The position numbers and the translations under genes are program-made. 64,000 nt of DNA from Mycobacterium sp. 236(2023) (GTDB lineage: Bacteria > Actinomycetota > Actinomycetes > Mycobacteriales > Mycobacteriaceae), in the NCBI RefSeq assembly GCF_029623955.1, contig NZ_JARSBP010000005.1:62001-126000 (forward strand), written 5' to 3'. This document shows, piece after piece, positions 17,043-25,060 of the stretch. Each line of letters begins with the position of its first letter. The stretch's first letter is position 1. The notes under the pieces were generated by a model. That model ran no database searches. It was not told the origin of the DNA and saw only the letters and a list, made by a program, of their open reading frames with translations.

Positions 17043-18000
17043 TCCGATCGATGTGCACGCGCATTTCGTACCGGAGGCGGCCTTCACGATTCCGCTCGCC
17101 GACGGTGTACTGCAACTGCGCCCCGGTGATCGATCCGTCCATGTCAATGATTTGTGCCTGCCGCTGACCTCACCGTCGATCTCCGACGTGGGTGACCTGC
17201 TGGCCGACATGGACCGGGCGGGCATCGCGAGGCGGGTGCTGTCCGGCCCACCCTTCACGTTCGCCACCGATGCACGCGGCGATGCGGCCGCCGACTACGC
17301 CACGACGTACAACGACGCGCTCGCCGAGGTCTGCGAAGCCAGCGCCGGTCGCCTCGTCGGCCTCGGGCTCGTTCCTCTCAATGACATCGTCGCAGCCCGC
17401 GCCGAGATGGATCGAATTCTCTCTCGCCCTGGACTTTTCGGTATCGCCATGCCACCCCTTCTCGGCGACGGATCCTTCGACGAAGGCCCACTTCGCGACC
17501 ACGCACTCGCCGCTGCCGAGCGCGACCTCAGCGTGCTGATCCACCCCAGCCAGATCAACCGGCCCGAGCTGGGCAGGCATTACCTGGCCAACTTGATCGG
17601 CAACCCGACCGAGACCGCCATCGGCGTGGCCTCGCTGCTGCTCGGCGGACTGCTCGAGGAAGCGCCGGGCCTGCGCATCTGTTTCCTGCACGGGGGCGGC
17701 AGCGCCCGGGCACTGCTGGGTCGATGGGATCACGGGTGGCGGGAGCGTCGGGACGTCAGCGCACACTCGACAGTCACGCCCAGTGTTGCGGTACGCCAGG
17801 TCTACTTCGACACGCTGACCCACGACGAGCAGCTGGCCCGCGAGCTGACTGCGCACTTCTCCCCCGATCGCATCGTCATCGGCTCGGACTACCCCTTCGA
17901 CATGGGCAACGTCGACGCCGTGAAGGCCGCCGCCGCGGCGGGATTCGACCCCGCGCAGCTCACGGCAAACGCCGAGCGGTTCCTGGGCGCGCGGGCGTGA
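17035..18000 (+). CDS. Amidohydrolase family protein (ACMSD-like, amidohydrolase 2)
   Basis: A 321-residue metal-dependent TIM-barrel protein. The metal motif DVHAHF starts at residue 6, with further ligands suggested in IHPSQIN (about 178), FLHGGG (about 218) and the Asp of VIGSDYPFDMG (about 286). This is the amidohydrolase_2 pattern of decarboxylases such as aminocarboxymuconate-semialdehyde decarboxylase and of several lactonases/hydrolases. In this operon it could decarboxylate or hydrolyse a sugar-acid intermediate. Its stop overlaps the next regulator gene (GTGA). Confidence 0.8.
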   Translation: MTGPIDVHAHFVPEAAFTIPLADGVLQLRPGDRSVHVNDLCLPLTSPSISDVGDLLADMDRAGIARRVLSGPPFTFATDARGDAAADYATTYNDALAEVCEASAGRLVGLGLVPLNDIVAARAEMDRILSRPGLFGIAMPPLLGDGSFDEGPLRDHALAAAERDLSVLIHPSQINRPELGRHYLANLIGNPTETAIGVASLLLGGLLEEAPGLRICFLHGGGSARALLGRWDHGWRERRDVSAHSTVTPSVAVRQVYFDTLTHDEQLARELTAHFSPDRIVIGSDYPFDMGNVDAVKAAAAAGFDPAQLTANAERFLGARA

Positions 18001-18974
18001 GCATGCGCGGCGATCTGGACCGGGAGCGCATCCGGCTACTGGTCGGCGTCGCGGAGATGTACTACCAGGACGGTCTGCGCCAGGACGAGATCGCCACCAA
18101 AGTCGGCTACTCGCGGGCGACGGTGTCGCGACTCCTCGACGAGGCCAAGCTGCGCGGCATCGTCCGATTCCAGATCGGTCACCCCCTCGAACACGTCATC
18201 AGGCTGGAAACCGAACTGGCTGCGCACTTTCCGAAGGTGCGGTTTCACGTCGGAGAGAACATGTCACCCGCCAATGCGGTCCCCGACGTCGGCCGCCTCG
18301 CCGCCGAACTGTTGGCCCGAGAGCTCAGAGACGGCCAGCAGGTCGGCATCTCGACCGGTTCCACCGTGGCCGCGGTCGCCGACGTGCTACCGCAGCGCGC
18401 CGCGGGACTGGCTTCCGATCTGACGTTCGTCCAACTCGTCGGCACCGTCGCCGCCCACAACGCGATGACCGACGGGCCTGAACTGTGCCGTCGCTTCGCC
18501 ACCGCGTTCGAGGCGGACTTCGCCACGTTGCCCGCGCCGCTGGTCGCCCGGAACTTCGCCTCCGCCAGGTCATTCCGCGAGGACTATGTCATCGCGGCCG
18601 CGCTCGACAGAGCCCGCAACGTCGACGTCGCACTGCTCGGGATCGGGCGCTTCCATCAACGCAACGCCACCGGCGACATCCTGTACGGCTGGACCGAACA
18701 GGAGACCCGGCGCCAACTCGCCGCCGCGGGGGCCGTCGCCCATGTGCTCGGGCAGTTTCTCGGACCTCGCGGAGAGATCCTCAACAACGAGATCAACCGC
18801 CGCATCATCGGTTTGGAGCTGCGTGAGCTCGCGACGATTCCCCGGGTGATCGCCGTGACCGCAGGAACCGAGAAGACGCGGGCCATCTTGGCTGCGCTCG
18901 AAACCGGGCTGATCCACGACCTGGTGCTGGATTTCGAGACGGCCTCGACCGTGCTCGGCGCCGCGACACGCTGA
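17997..18974 (+). CDS. SorC/LsrR-type sugar-binding transcriptional regulator
   Basis: A 325-residue regulator. The N-terminal HTH (about residues 10-55: VAEMYYQDGLRQDEIATKVG then YSRATVSRLLDEA) precedes a NagB/RpiA-like sugar-phosphate-binding domain with GISTGSTVAAVAD and TAGTEKTRAILAAL. LsrR, the phospho-AI-2 repressor, belongs to this family, and an LsrF-type gene lies in the same locus. The GTG start is chosen for the GTGA overlap with the amidohydrolase; an ATG two codons later is equally possible. Confidence 0.85.
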   Translation: MSMRGDLDRERIRLLVGVAEMYYQDGLRQDEIATKVGYSRATVSRLLDEAKLRGIVRFQIGHPLEHVIRLETELAAHFPKVRFHVGENMSPANAVPDVGRLAAELLARELRDGQQVGISTGSTVAAVADVLPQRAAGLASDLTFVQLVGTVAAHNAMTDGPELCRRFATAFEADFATLPAPLVARNFASARSFREDYVIAAALDRARNVDVALLGIGRFHQRNATGDILYGWTEQETRRQLAAAGAVAHVLGQFLGPRGEILNNEINRRIIGLELRELATIPRVIAVTAGTEKTRAILAALETGLIHDLVLDFETASTVLGAATR

Positions 18975-18984
18975 ACGGCGCCCC

Positions 18985-20133
18985 ATGATCGCGGTGTCCG
19001 TACTGGCCGGCATCTCGGTCGGTTCTCTCTACGTCATCCAGGCGCTGTTGCCGGTCATCGCACCGGACATCGGTTTCGGTACCGCCGCTGCAGGCGTCTT
19101 GGTCGCCGTGGTCCAATTCGGTTACGCCACTGGTCTTCTGCTGCTGGTGACACGCGCCGACGATCGGCGCATGCGGCAACGGTCGGTGCTCCAGTTGGCG
19201 ATTCTCGCCTGCGCGTTCACCGTCGCGGCAACCCTGCCTCACGCCGTGCCGGTTCTGCTGGCTTTCCTGGTCATCGGCGTCACCGCGACCGTGGGCCAGA
19301 GCCTGCTGGCCGTCAGCCACCGACAGGCGGCTCCCGCACGCTCGACGCACCACGTTGCGATCGTCACCGGGGCCATGTTGGCGGGTATATTCGGCGGACG
19401 CCTGATGGCGGGCGCGTTGGCCGAGATCGCCGGCTGGCGGGCCGTCCTCGCGGTGTTCGCGGCGCTTACCGCGATCTCCATCCCCGTGTTGCTGCGCGGG
19501 GTCCCTCCGCCGGGGGCCCGCCCGCCCGGCACCGACCGAAAACCAGTGCGCGCCACGTTCACACTGCTGCGCAGTTGTGCGGAACTCCGGTGGATCACCG
19601 CGGTGCAGTTCTTCACGTTCGTTGCGTTCACCGCCATGTGGACCGTCGTCGCCGTGCATCTGACCGACCCGGCGATCGGGTGGTCGATCGCCAAGGCCAA
19701 CTGGTTCGGCGTCGTCGGACTCGCCGCCGGTGTGGCGGCCCCGTTCCTCACCACCGGCCCGTTCGCCCGCGCGCTGGGCGGCCGTCCGCGCCGGGTCGGC
19801 TTCGCCGTCATGGTCGTCGGAGTCGGCATGGTGGTCTGCCGGCCGGCATCGGTTCCGCTGCTCGTCGCCGCGATGTTCGCAGTGACTCTTGCAAATCAGC
19901 TGATTCACGCCGTCAACCAGGACCGCGCGATGACGCTGGCGCCCACGGCACGGGCCAAGGCCAATGCCGCGTTCATGATGGTGGTCTTCATCGGAGGGAC
20001 CCTCGGCGCCGCTCTCGGACCTCTGGCATTCGCGATGGGCGGCATCCAGATCACCGCCGTACTCGCGCTAATCGCGGCGCTGGCGAGCGTGCTGACTGCC
20101 GCACGGTGGTCGCGGATCCGACATGGCACGTGA
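18985..20133 (+). CDS. MFS transporter
   Basis: A 382-residue major facilitator protein with 12 hydrophobic segments beginning directly at the N-terminus (MIAVSVLAGISVGSLYVIQ). The cytoplasmic loop after helix 2 has TRADDRRMRQRSV in place of a canonical motif A. It lies ten bases downstream of the SorC gene and belongs to the same operon, so it may export or import the pathway substrate or an intermediate alongside the ABC importer of the facing operon. Confidence 0.8.
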   Translation: MIAVSVLAGISVGSLYVIQALLPVIAPDIGFGTAAAGVLVAVVQFGYATGLLLLVTRADDRRMRQRSVLQLAILACAFTVAATLPHAVPVLLAFLVIGVTATVGQSLLAVSHRQAAPARSTHHVAIVTGAMLAGIFGGRLMAGALAEIAGWRAVLAVFAALTAISIPVLLRGVPPPGARPPGTDRKPVRATFTLLRSCAELRWITAVQFFTFVAFTAMWTVVAVHLTDPAIGWSIAKANWFGVVGLAAGVAAPFLTTGPFARALGGRPRRVGFAVMVVGVGMVVCRPASVPLLVAAMFAVTLANQLIHAVNQDRAMTLAPTARAKANAAFMMVVFIGGTLGAALGPLAFAMGGIQITAVLALIAALASVLTAARWSRIRHGT

Positions 20134-20144
20134 ACAAATGTGCA
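20131..20144. promoter_or_regulatory. SorC-like operator half of an inverted pair
   Basis: TGAACAAATGTGCA, which begins with the MFS stop codon, resembles TGAACA-type sites of the SorC/DeoR group. Its inverted partner lies at 20205-20218 (11 of 14 positions shared). Together they flank the likely promoter of the lactonase-decarboxylase-kinase-aldolase genes. Confidence 0.35.
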
Positions 20145-20204
20145 CGTGTCACGGCGCGGGTGCGCCGGTTACCGCGCATGTCAGTCCCGTGAGAGGCCTG
20201 TGCG

Positions 20205-20218
20205 TGCACATATTCTCA
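20205..20218. promoter_or_regulatory. SorC-like operator, inverted partner
   Basis: TGCACATATTCTCA is the inverted counterpart of the site at 20131. The 171-base gap 20134-20304 is the only sizeable break within the rightward gene run, so an internal promoter responding to the SorC protein is plausible here. Confidence 0.35.
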
Positions 20219-20304
20219 GCGCCACTGCCGCGTCGCTGATCCCCTCATTACCCTCGAAAACATGCCCATCGACGGGCTGTGATCCCAGGAGAAAGAGGAC
20301 GACC

Positions 20305-21294
20305 GTGCCTTTCGCGCGCACCATCGACGGAGACATCAACCCCTCACAGCTGGGCACCGTCAACGCCCACGAGCACCTGATCCGGATGGGCGGTGGCGAG
20401 ATCCTGCACGACGGCGAGGACATGCGCCTCGACGACACCGACAAAGCCGTGGAGGAGGCGACCACGTATGTCGTCGGCAGCAAGGCCTTCCTGGGCATGG
20501 GCGGCACCATCGTCGACCTGTGCCCGATCGACTGTGGTCGCAGCATCACCCATCTGCTCGAAATCTCGTCGCGGGTAGCCGATCTCCACATCATCGTCAC
20601 CACGGGATTCCAGAAGAGTCACCTCTATGCCGACGAGGCGACCCACTGGCTGAGCCGCTACAGCGTCGACCAGATCACCGAGCTGCTGATCGCCGACATC
20701 GAGGTGGGCATCGACGAACACGACTACTCCGGCCCGATCGTCAAGCGCTCGTCCGGCAAGGCAGGCTCGATCAAGGTCGCCACCGGCTACGGCGTCATCA
20801 GCAAGCTGGAGCACAAGATCATCGAGGCCGCCGCGGCCGCCTCGGTGCAGACCGGATGCCCGATCAACACGCACACCCAGCACGGCACCTGCGCAGTGGA
20901 GCAGGCCGACCTGCTCATCGGCTACGGCGTGAACCCCGCCAAGATCGCCATCGGTCACGTGCAGCGCAACCCCGACATCTATGCGCTCTCGGAGATCACC
21001 GAAAAGGGCTGCTACCTGATGTTCGACGGCACGTACCGGCTGAAGTACCTGCCCGACTCGTCGCGGGAGATGCTGGTCCGCGAGCTCACCGACAAGGGGT
21101 ACGGCAAGCAGATCCTGATGGGCACCGACTCCGGGAAGAAGTCCTACCAGAAGGCCTACGGCGCCGTGTCCGGCGTCGACTACGACATGACGGTGTTCGG
21201 CCCGCGCCTGCGCAAGCAGGGCTTCGACGAGCAGATCATCGAGGACATCTACATCAACAACGGGCGCGAATTCTTCACGTTCGACAAGTCGTAG
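20305..21294 (+). CDS. Phosphotriesterase-family (COG1735) lactonase
   Basis: A 329-residue TIM-barrel hydrolase. Metal ligands are readable as His22 and His24 in NAHEHL, the probably carboxylated Lys in SIKVATGYG, His in NTHTQHGT, His in IGHVQRNPD and Asp in LMGTDSGKK. COG1735 members that act on phosphorylated sugar lactones are known, and this fits the kinase and sugar-acid decarboxylase homologue encoded next. The GTG start follows AGGAGAAAGAGGAC; longer in-frame starts lack the family N-terminus. Confidence 0.82.
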   Translation: MPFARTIDGDINPSQLGTVNAHEHLIRMGGGEILHDGEDMRLDDTDKAVEEATTYVVGSKAFLGMGGTIVDLCPIDCGRSITHLLEISSRVADLHIIVTTGFQKSHLYADEATHWLSRYSVDQITELLIADIEVGIDEHDYSGPIVKRSSGKAGSIKVATGYGVISKLEHKIIEAAAAASVQTGCPINTHTQHGTCAVEQADLLIGYGVNPAKIAIGHVQRNPDIYALSEITEKGCYLMFDGTYRLKYLPDSSREMLVRELTDKGYGKQILMGTDSGKKSYQKAYGAVSGVDYDMTVFGPRLRKQGFDEQIIEDIYINNGREFFTFDKS

Positions 21295-21298
21295 CTCG

Positions 21299-21943
21299 AT
21301 GACGCGAATTCAGCTGGCCCTCGACGGCGACCTCACATCGTCACTGGGCGCGCTGCACCAGGTGGCCGACCTCGTCGACATCGTCGAGGTCGGCACCCTG
21401 CTGATCCTGCGCGAGGGACTGTCGACCGTCGGCATGGCCAGGGCTCTGGCACCGAACCTCCCGATCCTCGCGGACGTCCGGATCGCCGAAGCGGGCGGCG
21501 CGATCGCCAGGCTGGCGTTCGACGCCGGATCGACCTGGGTGTCGATGGTGGCGTCGGCGTCGGCCGCCACCGTCAAAGAGGTGTGCCGGTGCGCCCGCGA
21601 GTACGGGGGTGAAGTGCAGATCGAACTCGGCGAGGAACCGGATCTGCGCAAGATCCCGATGTGGCTGGACGAGGGGGTGCAGCATGTCATCGTGCACCGC
21701 AGTCGTGATGCGGCCCAATCCACTTGGACCGCCGAGCAGATCGACCGGGTCGACGAACTCGCCGGCCTCGGTTTCACGGTGACGGTCACGGGAGGGATCA
21801 CCGTAGCGGAGGCCGAGCGACTCACCCACACGGCGGCCGACATCGTCATCGTCGGCAGAGGCATTGCCGACGCCGCGAATCCGCGGTCTGCAGCAGCGGA
21901 GTACCGCGCTGCGGTCAACCGCGAATCAGAGTCAATTCGGTGA
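21299..21943 (+). CDS. 3-keto-L-gulonate-6-phosphate decarboxylase (UlaD/SgbH) homologue with altered DxKxxD motif
   Basis: A 214-residue member of the orotidine-monophosphate decarboxylase suprafamily. It retains the family landmarks VEVGT, QIEL, VHRSRDA and the phosphate-binding TVTGGI and VGRGIADA. The catalytic motif normally reading DxKxxD (ADAKIAD in UlaD) here reads ADVRIAE: Asp59, Arg61, Glu64. Lys and Asp are thus replaced by Arg and Glu. The His and Arg of HRSR that act in proton transfer and phosphate binding are kept. The fold is clear, but the reaction may not be standard decarboxylation. It lies four bases after the lactonase and overlaps the kinase. Confidence 0.8.
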   Translation: MTRIQLALDGDLTSSLGALHQVADLVDIVEVGTLLILREGLSTVGMARALAPNLPILADVRIAEAGGAIARLAFDAGSTWVSMVASASAATVKEVCRCAREYGGEVQIELGEEPDLRKIPMWLDEGVQHVIVHRSRDAAQSTWTAEQIDRVDELAGLGFTVTVTGGITVAEAERLTHTAADIVIVGRGIADAANPRSAAAEYRAAVNRESESIR

Positions 21944-22899
21944 GTTCCCCCGCTTTCGACCTGACGACGATGGGCGAGCTTCAGCTCCGGCTGACCGTGC
22001 CGCAGGGCAAGCGCCTGCAGAACGTCGACTCCCTGCGGGTCTCCTCAGCATGCTCGGAAGCCAATGTTGCGGGGACGGTGAGCCTGCTCGGCCTGCGCAC
22101 CCAACTCGTCTCGATGACGGCTGCCGGTCCCGTCGGCGATCGCGCGATCAGCGAGTTCCGGACGGCCGGAGTCAATGTCGACAACGTGGTGCGGCCAGAG
22201 AATGCGCGGGTGCCGCTGTACTTCTACGAACCCGCGGATGCGCCCGTTCCCGCCGAGGTCTACTTCGACCGCTCGAACACCCCGTTCCGGGAGGCTCGAC
22301 CCACCGACTTCGACTGGACTCGCGCCATCGACACCCGGCTGTTCTTCAGTACCGGAATCACCGCTGCCCTCACGGCGCAGACCGCCTCGCTGGTACGCGA
22401 TGCACTCACCGGCGCCAGGAGCGCCGGCGCACGCACCGCCTATGACGTGAACTACCGCGCCAAGCTGTGGTCTCCCGAGTCAGCCCGCGCGTTCGCCGAA
22501 TCGATCCTGCCCGCCGTCGATGTGCTGTTCTGTTCCCACCGCGATGCGGGCACGGTGTTCGGCCTGCACGGCGAACCGGCCGGTATCGCGGAGCTGCTTC
22601 ACAACGCCCTCGGCGTTCCCGCCGTCGTCAGTACCGCAGGACCGGACGGCTGCTTCGCGTTCGCCGACGGCGCCGTCCGCGGTGCCCCGGTCGTTGCGAT
22701 GCCTGTGCGCGACCGTCCAGGTGCGGGCGACGCCTTCATTGCCGGCTACCTGTACGGCATGCTGACCGACGAGGATGTGGCGACACGACTCGGGTTCGGC
22801 GTGGCAGCCTCTCGAATTGCGCTGTCGCACTTCGGGGATCTCGTCCCGATCTCCCGGCGCGATCTCACCGCAGCCGTGGGAACCGACATCATTCGATGA
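21940..22899 (+). CDS. PfkB family carbohydrate kinase (KdgK-like)
   Basis: A 319-residue ribokinase-fold enzyme. It has the N-terminal substrate motif SACSEANVAGTVSLLG and the C-terminal signature RPGAGDAFIAGYLYG with the catalytic Asp in GAGDAF. The mid-domain AYDVNYRAKLW matches the 2-keto-3-deoxygluconate kinase branch (DxNxRxxLW). It should phosphorylate a sugar acid or ketose. The GTG start overlaps the decarboxylase stop (GTGA) and the stop overlaps the aldolase start (ATGA), so the three are tightly coupled. Confidence 0.87.
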   Translation: MSSPAFDLTTMGELQLRLTVPQGKRLQNVDSLRVSSACSEANVAGTVSLLGLRTQLVSMTAAGPVGDRAISEFRTAGVNVDNVVRPENARVPLYFYEPADAPVPAEVYFDRSNTPFREARPTDFDWTRAIDTRLFFSTGITAALTAQTASLVRDALTGARSAGARTAYDVNYRAKLWSPESARAFAESILPAVDVLFCSHRDAGTVFGLHGEPAGIAELLHNALGVPAVVSTAGPDGCFAFADGAVRGAPVVAMPVRDRPGAGDAFIAGYLYGMLTDEDVATRLGFGVAASRIALSHFGDLVPISRRDLTAAVGTDIIR

Positions 22900-24461
22900 C
22901 CGGGTTCGACCGAGTCAGCCCCACGGACCTCATCGGGCTTTGTGTCCTCGCCTCGAACCTGCTCGGGAGCGATCCTGCGATCGTCTTGCACGGCGGCGGT
23001 AACACGTCGGTCAAACAGGTCGTCGACGTCGACGGATCGCCGACCGAGATCGTGCACGTCAAGAGCTCGGGGCACGACCTCGCCACAATAGGTCCGCGGG
23101 GCTTCGCTCCGGTGCGCCGTGACGCGCTACTGGAGTTGGTCGCGCGGGACACGCTCGACGACCGCGACATGGCCGCCGCGTTCCGTGCGGCCAGCATCGA
23201 CCCCGACAGCGCGACGGCCTCGATCGAGGCGATCCCGCACGCGTTACTGCCCCACCGGTTCGTGCTGCACAGCCACGCCGATGCCGTTGTCACCCTGACG
23301 GATTCGCCGCTCACCGACGCAGAACTGAGTGACGTCTTCGGCGAGTCCGTCGCGATCCTGCCCTACGTCCGTCCCGGTTTCGATCTGGCCAAGGTAGTCG
23401 CCAAAACCTTGAAAGGCACTCCGCCCGCCGCACAGCTGCGCGGCCTCGTACTGCGCAACCACGGCCTGTTCACCTTCGACGATGACGCCGAACGCGCCTA
23501 CGCCGACCACCTCGCGCTGATCGAGCGCGCACATTCCCGCATCCGGCAGGCACGACTCAGCCAGCCGCGAAAGCCTGCCGGCATCCGGCTCGCACCCTTG
23601 ACGGACGCCGACCTCGACGAATACTCCGGCTTTCGCCAGGCTCTGTGCGAAACAGCCGGTTTCGCAGTACTCGTCCGCAGGGACAGCGACAACCTGGTGG
23701 AGGAGTTCCTGTCTCAGGACTACCTACGCCGCGCGACCGAGCACGGCACCGCCACAATGGAACACGTCATCCATATCAAACCATTTCCCCTCGTCGGCAC
23801 CGATGTCCGAGCCTACGCCGACCGCTACCGCGAGCGGTTCGCCCGGCTGACGGACGGCACGTTGCGCCCCTTGGATCTCGCGCCGCGCATCGTTCTCGAT
23901 TCCCGCTGGGGTCTACTCTCCGTTGGACGCACCCAAGCGGAAGTCCGCCGGGTCCGCGACATCTACCGGCACACCATGGCAGTCATCATGGACAGCGAGA
24001 GCCTCGGAGGCTTCCGGTCCCTGACTGAACGCGAGTTGTTCGACATCGAGTACTGGGAACTCGAGCAGGCAAAACTGCTGTCCACCAAATCCTTTCCACC
24101 TCTTACCGGTATGGTGGCCGTTCTCGACGGCCCCGGCGGACATCACGACCAGGCGTGGCTCACCCTTGCGGTCGGTGACGGCCTGGCGAAGCTAGGTGCC
24201 GTCATCGTGCTGACGGGTTCGGAACGCTCGGCGGTCGCCCAATACGGTGGCGTCGACATGGTCGTATCGATTGGCCGGGAACCCAGCCGGTCCCGTGCAC
24301 GACCGATCGGCGTTCGTGCCGATGGTAGCCATATAACCGTCACGGCCGGGATCCAGTCCAGAGTCGTTGCCACCGGGGCACTTCTCGACGGTGACGATCT
24401 CGATCCACTGTGCGCCGCGCTTCAGCGGGCAGCGGGATTACCCTGCCCCCAACCCGGGTAA
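22896..24461 (+). CDS. Class II aldolase with a degenerate dehydrogenase-like tail
   Basis: A 521-residue protein. Residues 1-400 match the aldolase half of the bifunctional rhamnulose-1-phosphate-aldolase/short-chain-dehydrogenase proteins: HGGGNTSVK at 32-40, zinc ligands His125, His127 and His189 (HSHAD, LRNHGLF), and the linker DIEYWELEQAKL at about 383-394. Residues 402-521 look like the start of the dehydrogenase domain but lack TGxxxGxG and YxxxK and are less than half the normal length. It probably cleaves a ketose phosphate into DHAP and an aldehyde. Last gene of the rightward operon. Confidence 0.8.
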   Translation: MTGFDRVSPTDLIGLCVLASNLLGSDPAIVLHGGGNTSVKQVVDVDGSPTEIVHVKSSGHDLATIGPRGFAPVRRDALLELVARDTLDDRDMAAAFRAASIDPDSATASIEAIPHALLPHRFVLHSHADAVVTLTDSPLTDAELSDVFGESVAILPYVRPGFDLAKVVAKTLKGTPPAAQLRGLVLRNHGLFTFDDDAERAYADHLALIERAHSRIRQARLSQPRKPAGIRLAPLTDADLDEYSGFRQALCETAGFAVLVRRDSDNLVEEFLSQDYLRRATEHGTATMEHVIHIKPFPLVGTDVRAYADRYRERFARLTDGTLRPLDLAPRIVLDSRWGLLSVGRTQAEVRRVRDIYRHTMAVIMDSESLGGFRSLTERELFDIEYWELEQAKLLSTKSFPPLTGMVAVLDGPGGHHDQAWLTLAVGDGLAKLGAVIVLTGSERSAVAQYGGVDMVVSIGREPSRSRARPIGVRADGSHITVTAGIQSRVVATGALLDGDDLDPLCAALQRAAGLPCPQPG

Positions 24462-24470
24462 GAGGGACGC

Positions 24471-24578
24471 ATGACAACCCCGCAGCCTGGCGACGAGACC
24501 GAAGAAGTGCTGACCACCCCCGCGACCCCTGGCGCCGAGGCACTCCCCACGGAGGAGGACGGGGACGCCGACACGTAA
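24471..24578 (+). CDS. Small acidic protein (35 residues)
   Basis: A short frame with a fair ribosome site (AGAGGG) nine bases after the aldolase stop. The product is acidic and rich in Thr, Pro and Glu (MTTPQPGDETEEVLTTPATP then GAEALPTEEDGDADT), with no hydrophobic stretch. Similar small acidic proteins are seen beside PPOX genes in mycobacteria, but this is a recollection rather than a match. Codon use resembles coding sequence. Function unknown. Confidence 0.4.
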   Translation: MTTPQPGDETEEVLTTPATPGAEALPTEEDGDADT

Positions 24579-24597
24579 CGGTCTGTTCAATGGAGTG

Positions 24598-25017
24598 ATG
24601 AGTACCGAACTGACGGCCGACGACCTGGAGTTTCTGAGACGCCCGCTGTACGGGTTCTTCGCCGCCGCCGCGGGGCCGACCCCGCCGCAGCCGCGGCCGG
24701 TGTGGTTCGAGGTGACCGACGACGCCACCATCCAGTTGTTCACCGGCCCCGACACCGTGAAGATGCGGCGGCTGGGCCGGGACCCGCGGGCGTCCATCGT
24801 CGTCGCCGCGCCCGTCGGCGAACGCGAGCGGTGGGTGTCGGTCGCCGGAAGCACCACGATCGAAACGGACGGGGCACACGACCTCTTGACACGGCTCGCC
24901 GAACGCTACTGGGACGTCGACGACCCGGCGCGTGCCCAGGACCTCGCCGAGATGATCACCCAGGAATGGGTTCGCGTCGTCATCCATCCGGAGAATGTCA
25001 GCCGCTACGCGATGTGA
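24598..25017 (+). CDS. PPOX-class (F420/FMN-dependent) oxidoreductase-like protein
   Basis: A 139-residue split-barrel protein of the pyridoxamine-phosphate-oxidase-like superfamily: RPVWFEVTDDATIQLFTGP, then KMRRLGRDPRASIVVAAP, then WVSVAGSTTIE are the expected strands and cofactor-phosphate contacts. Such proteins in mycobacteria usually bind F420 and reduce small molecules; the substrate is unknown. An in-frame GTG immediately before the chosen ATG is an alternative start. Confidence 0.75.
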   Translation: MSTELTADDLEFLRRPLYGFFAAAAGPTPPQPRPVWFEVTDDATIQLFTGPDTVKMRRLGRDPRASIVVAAPVGERERWVSVAGSTTIETDGAHDLLTRLAERYWDVDDPARAQDLAEMITQEWVRVVIHPENVSRYAM

Positions 25018-25060
25018 CGAGCGCCCGAATGTGACGCGCGCCCAAATGTGACACTGAGCC

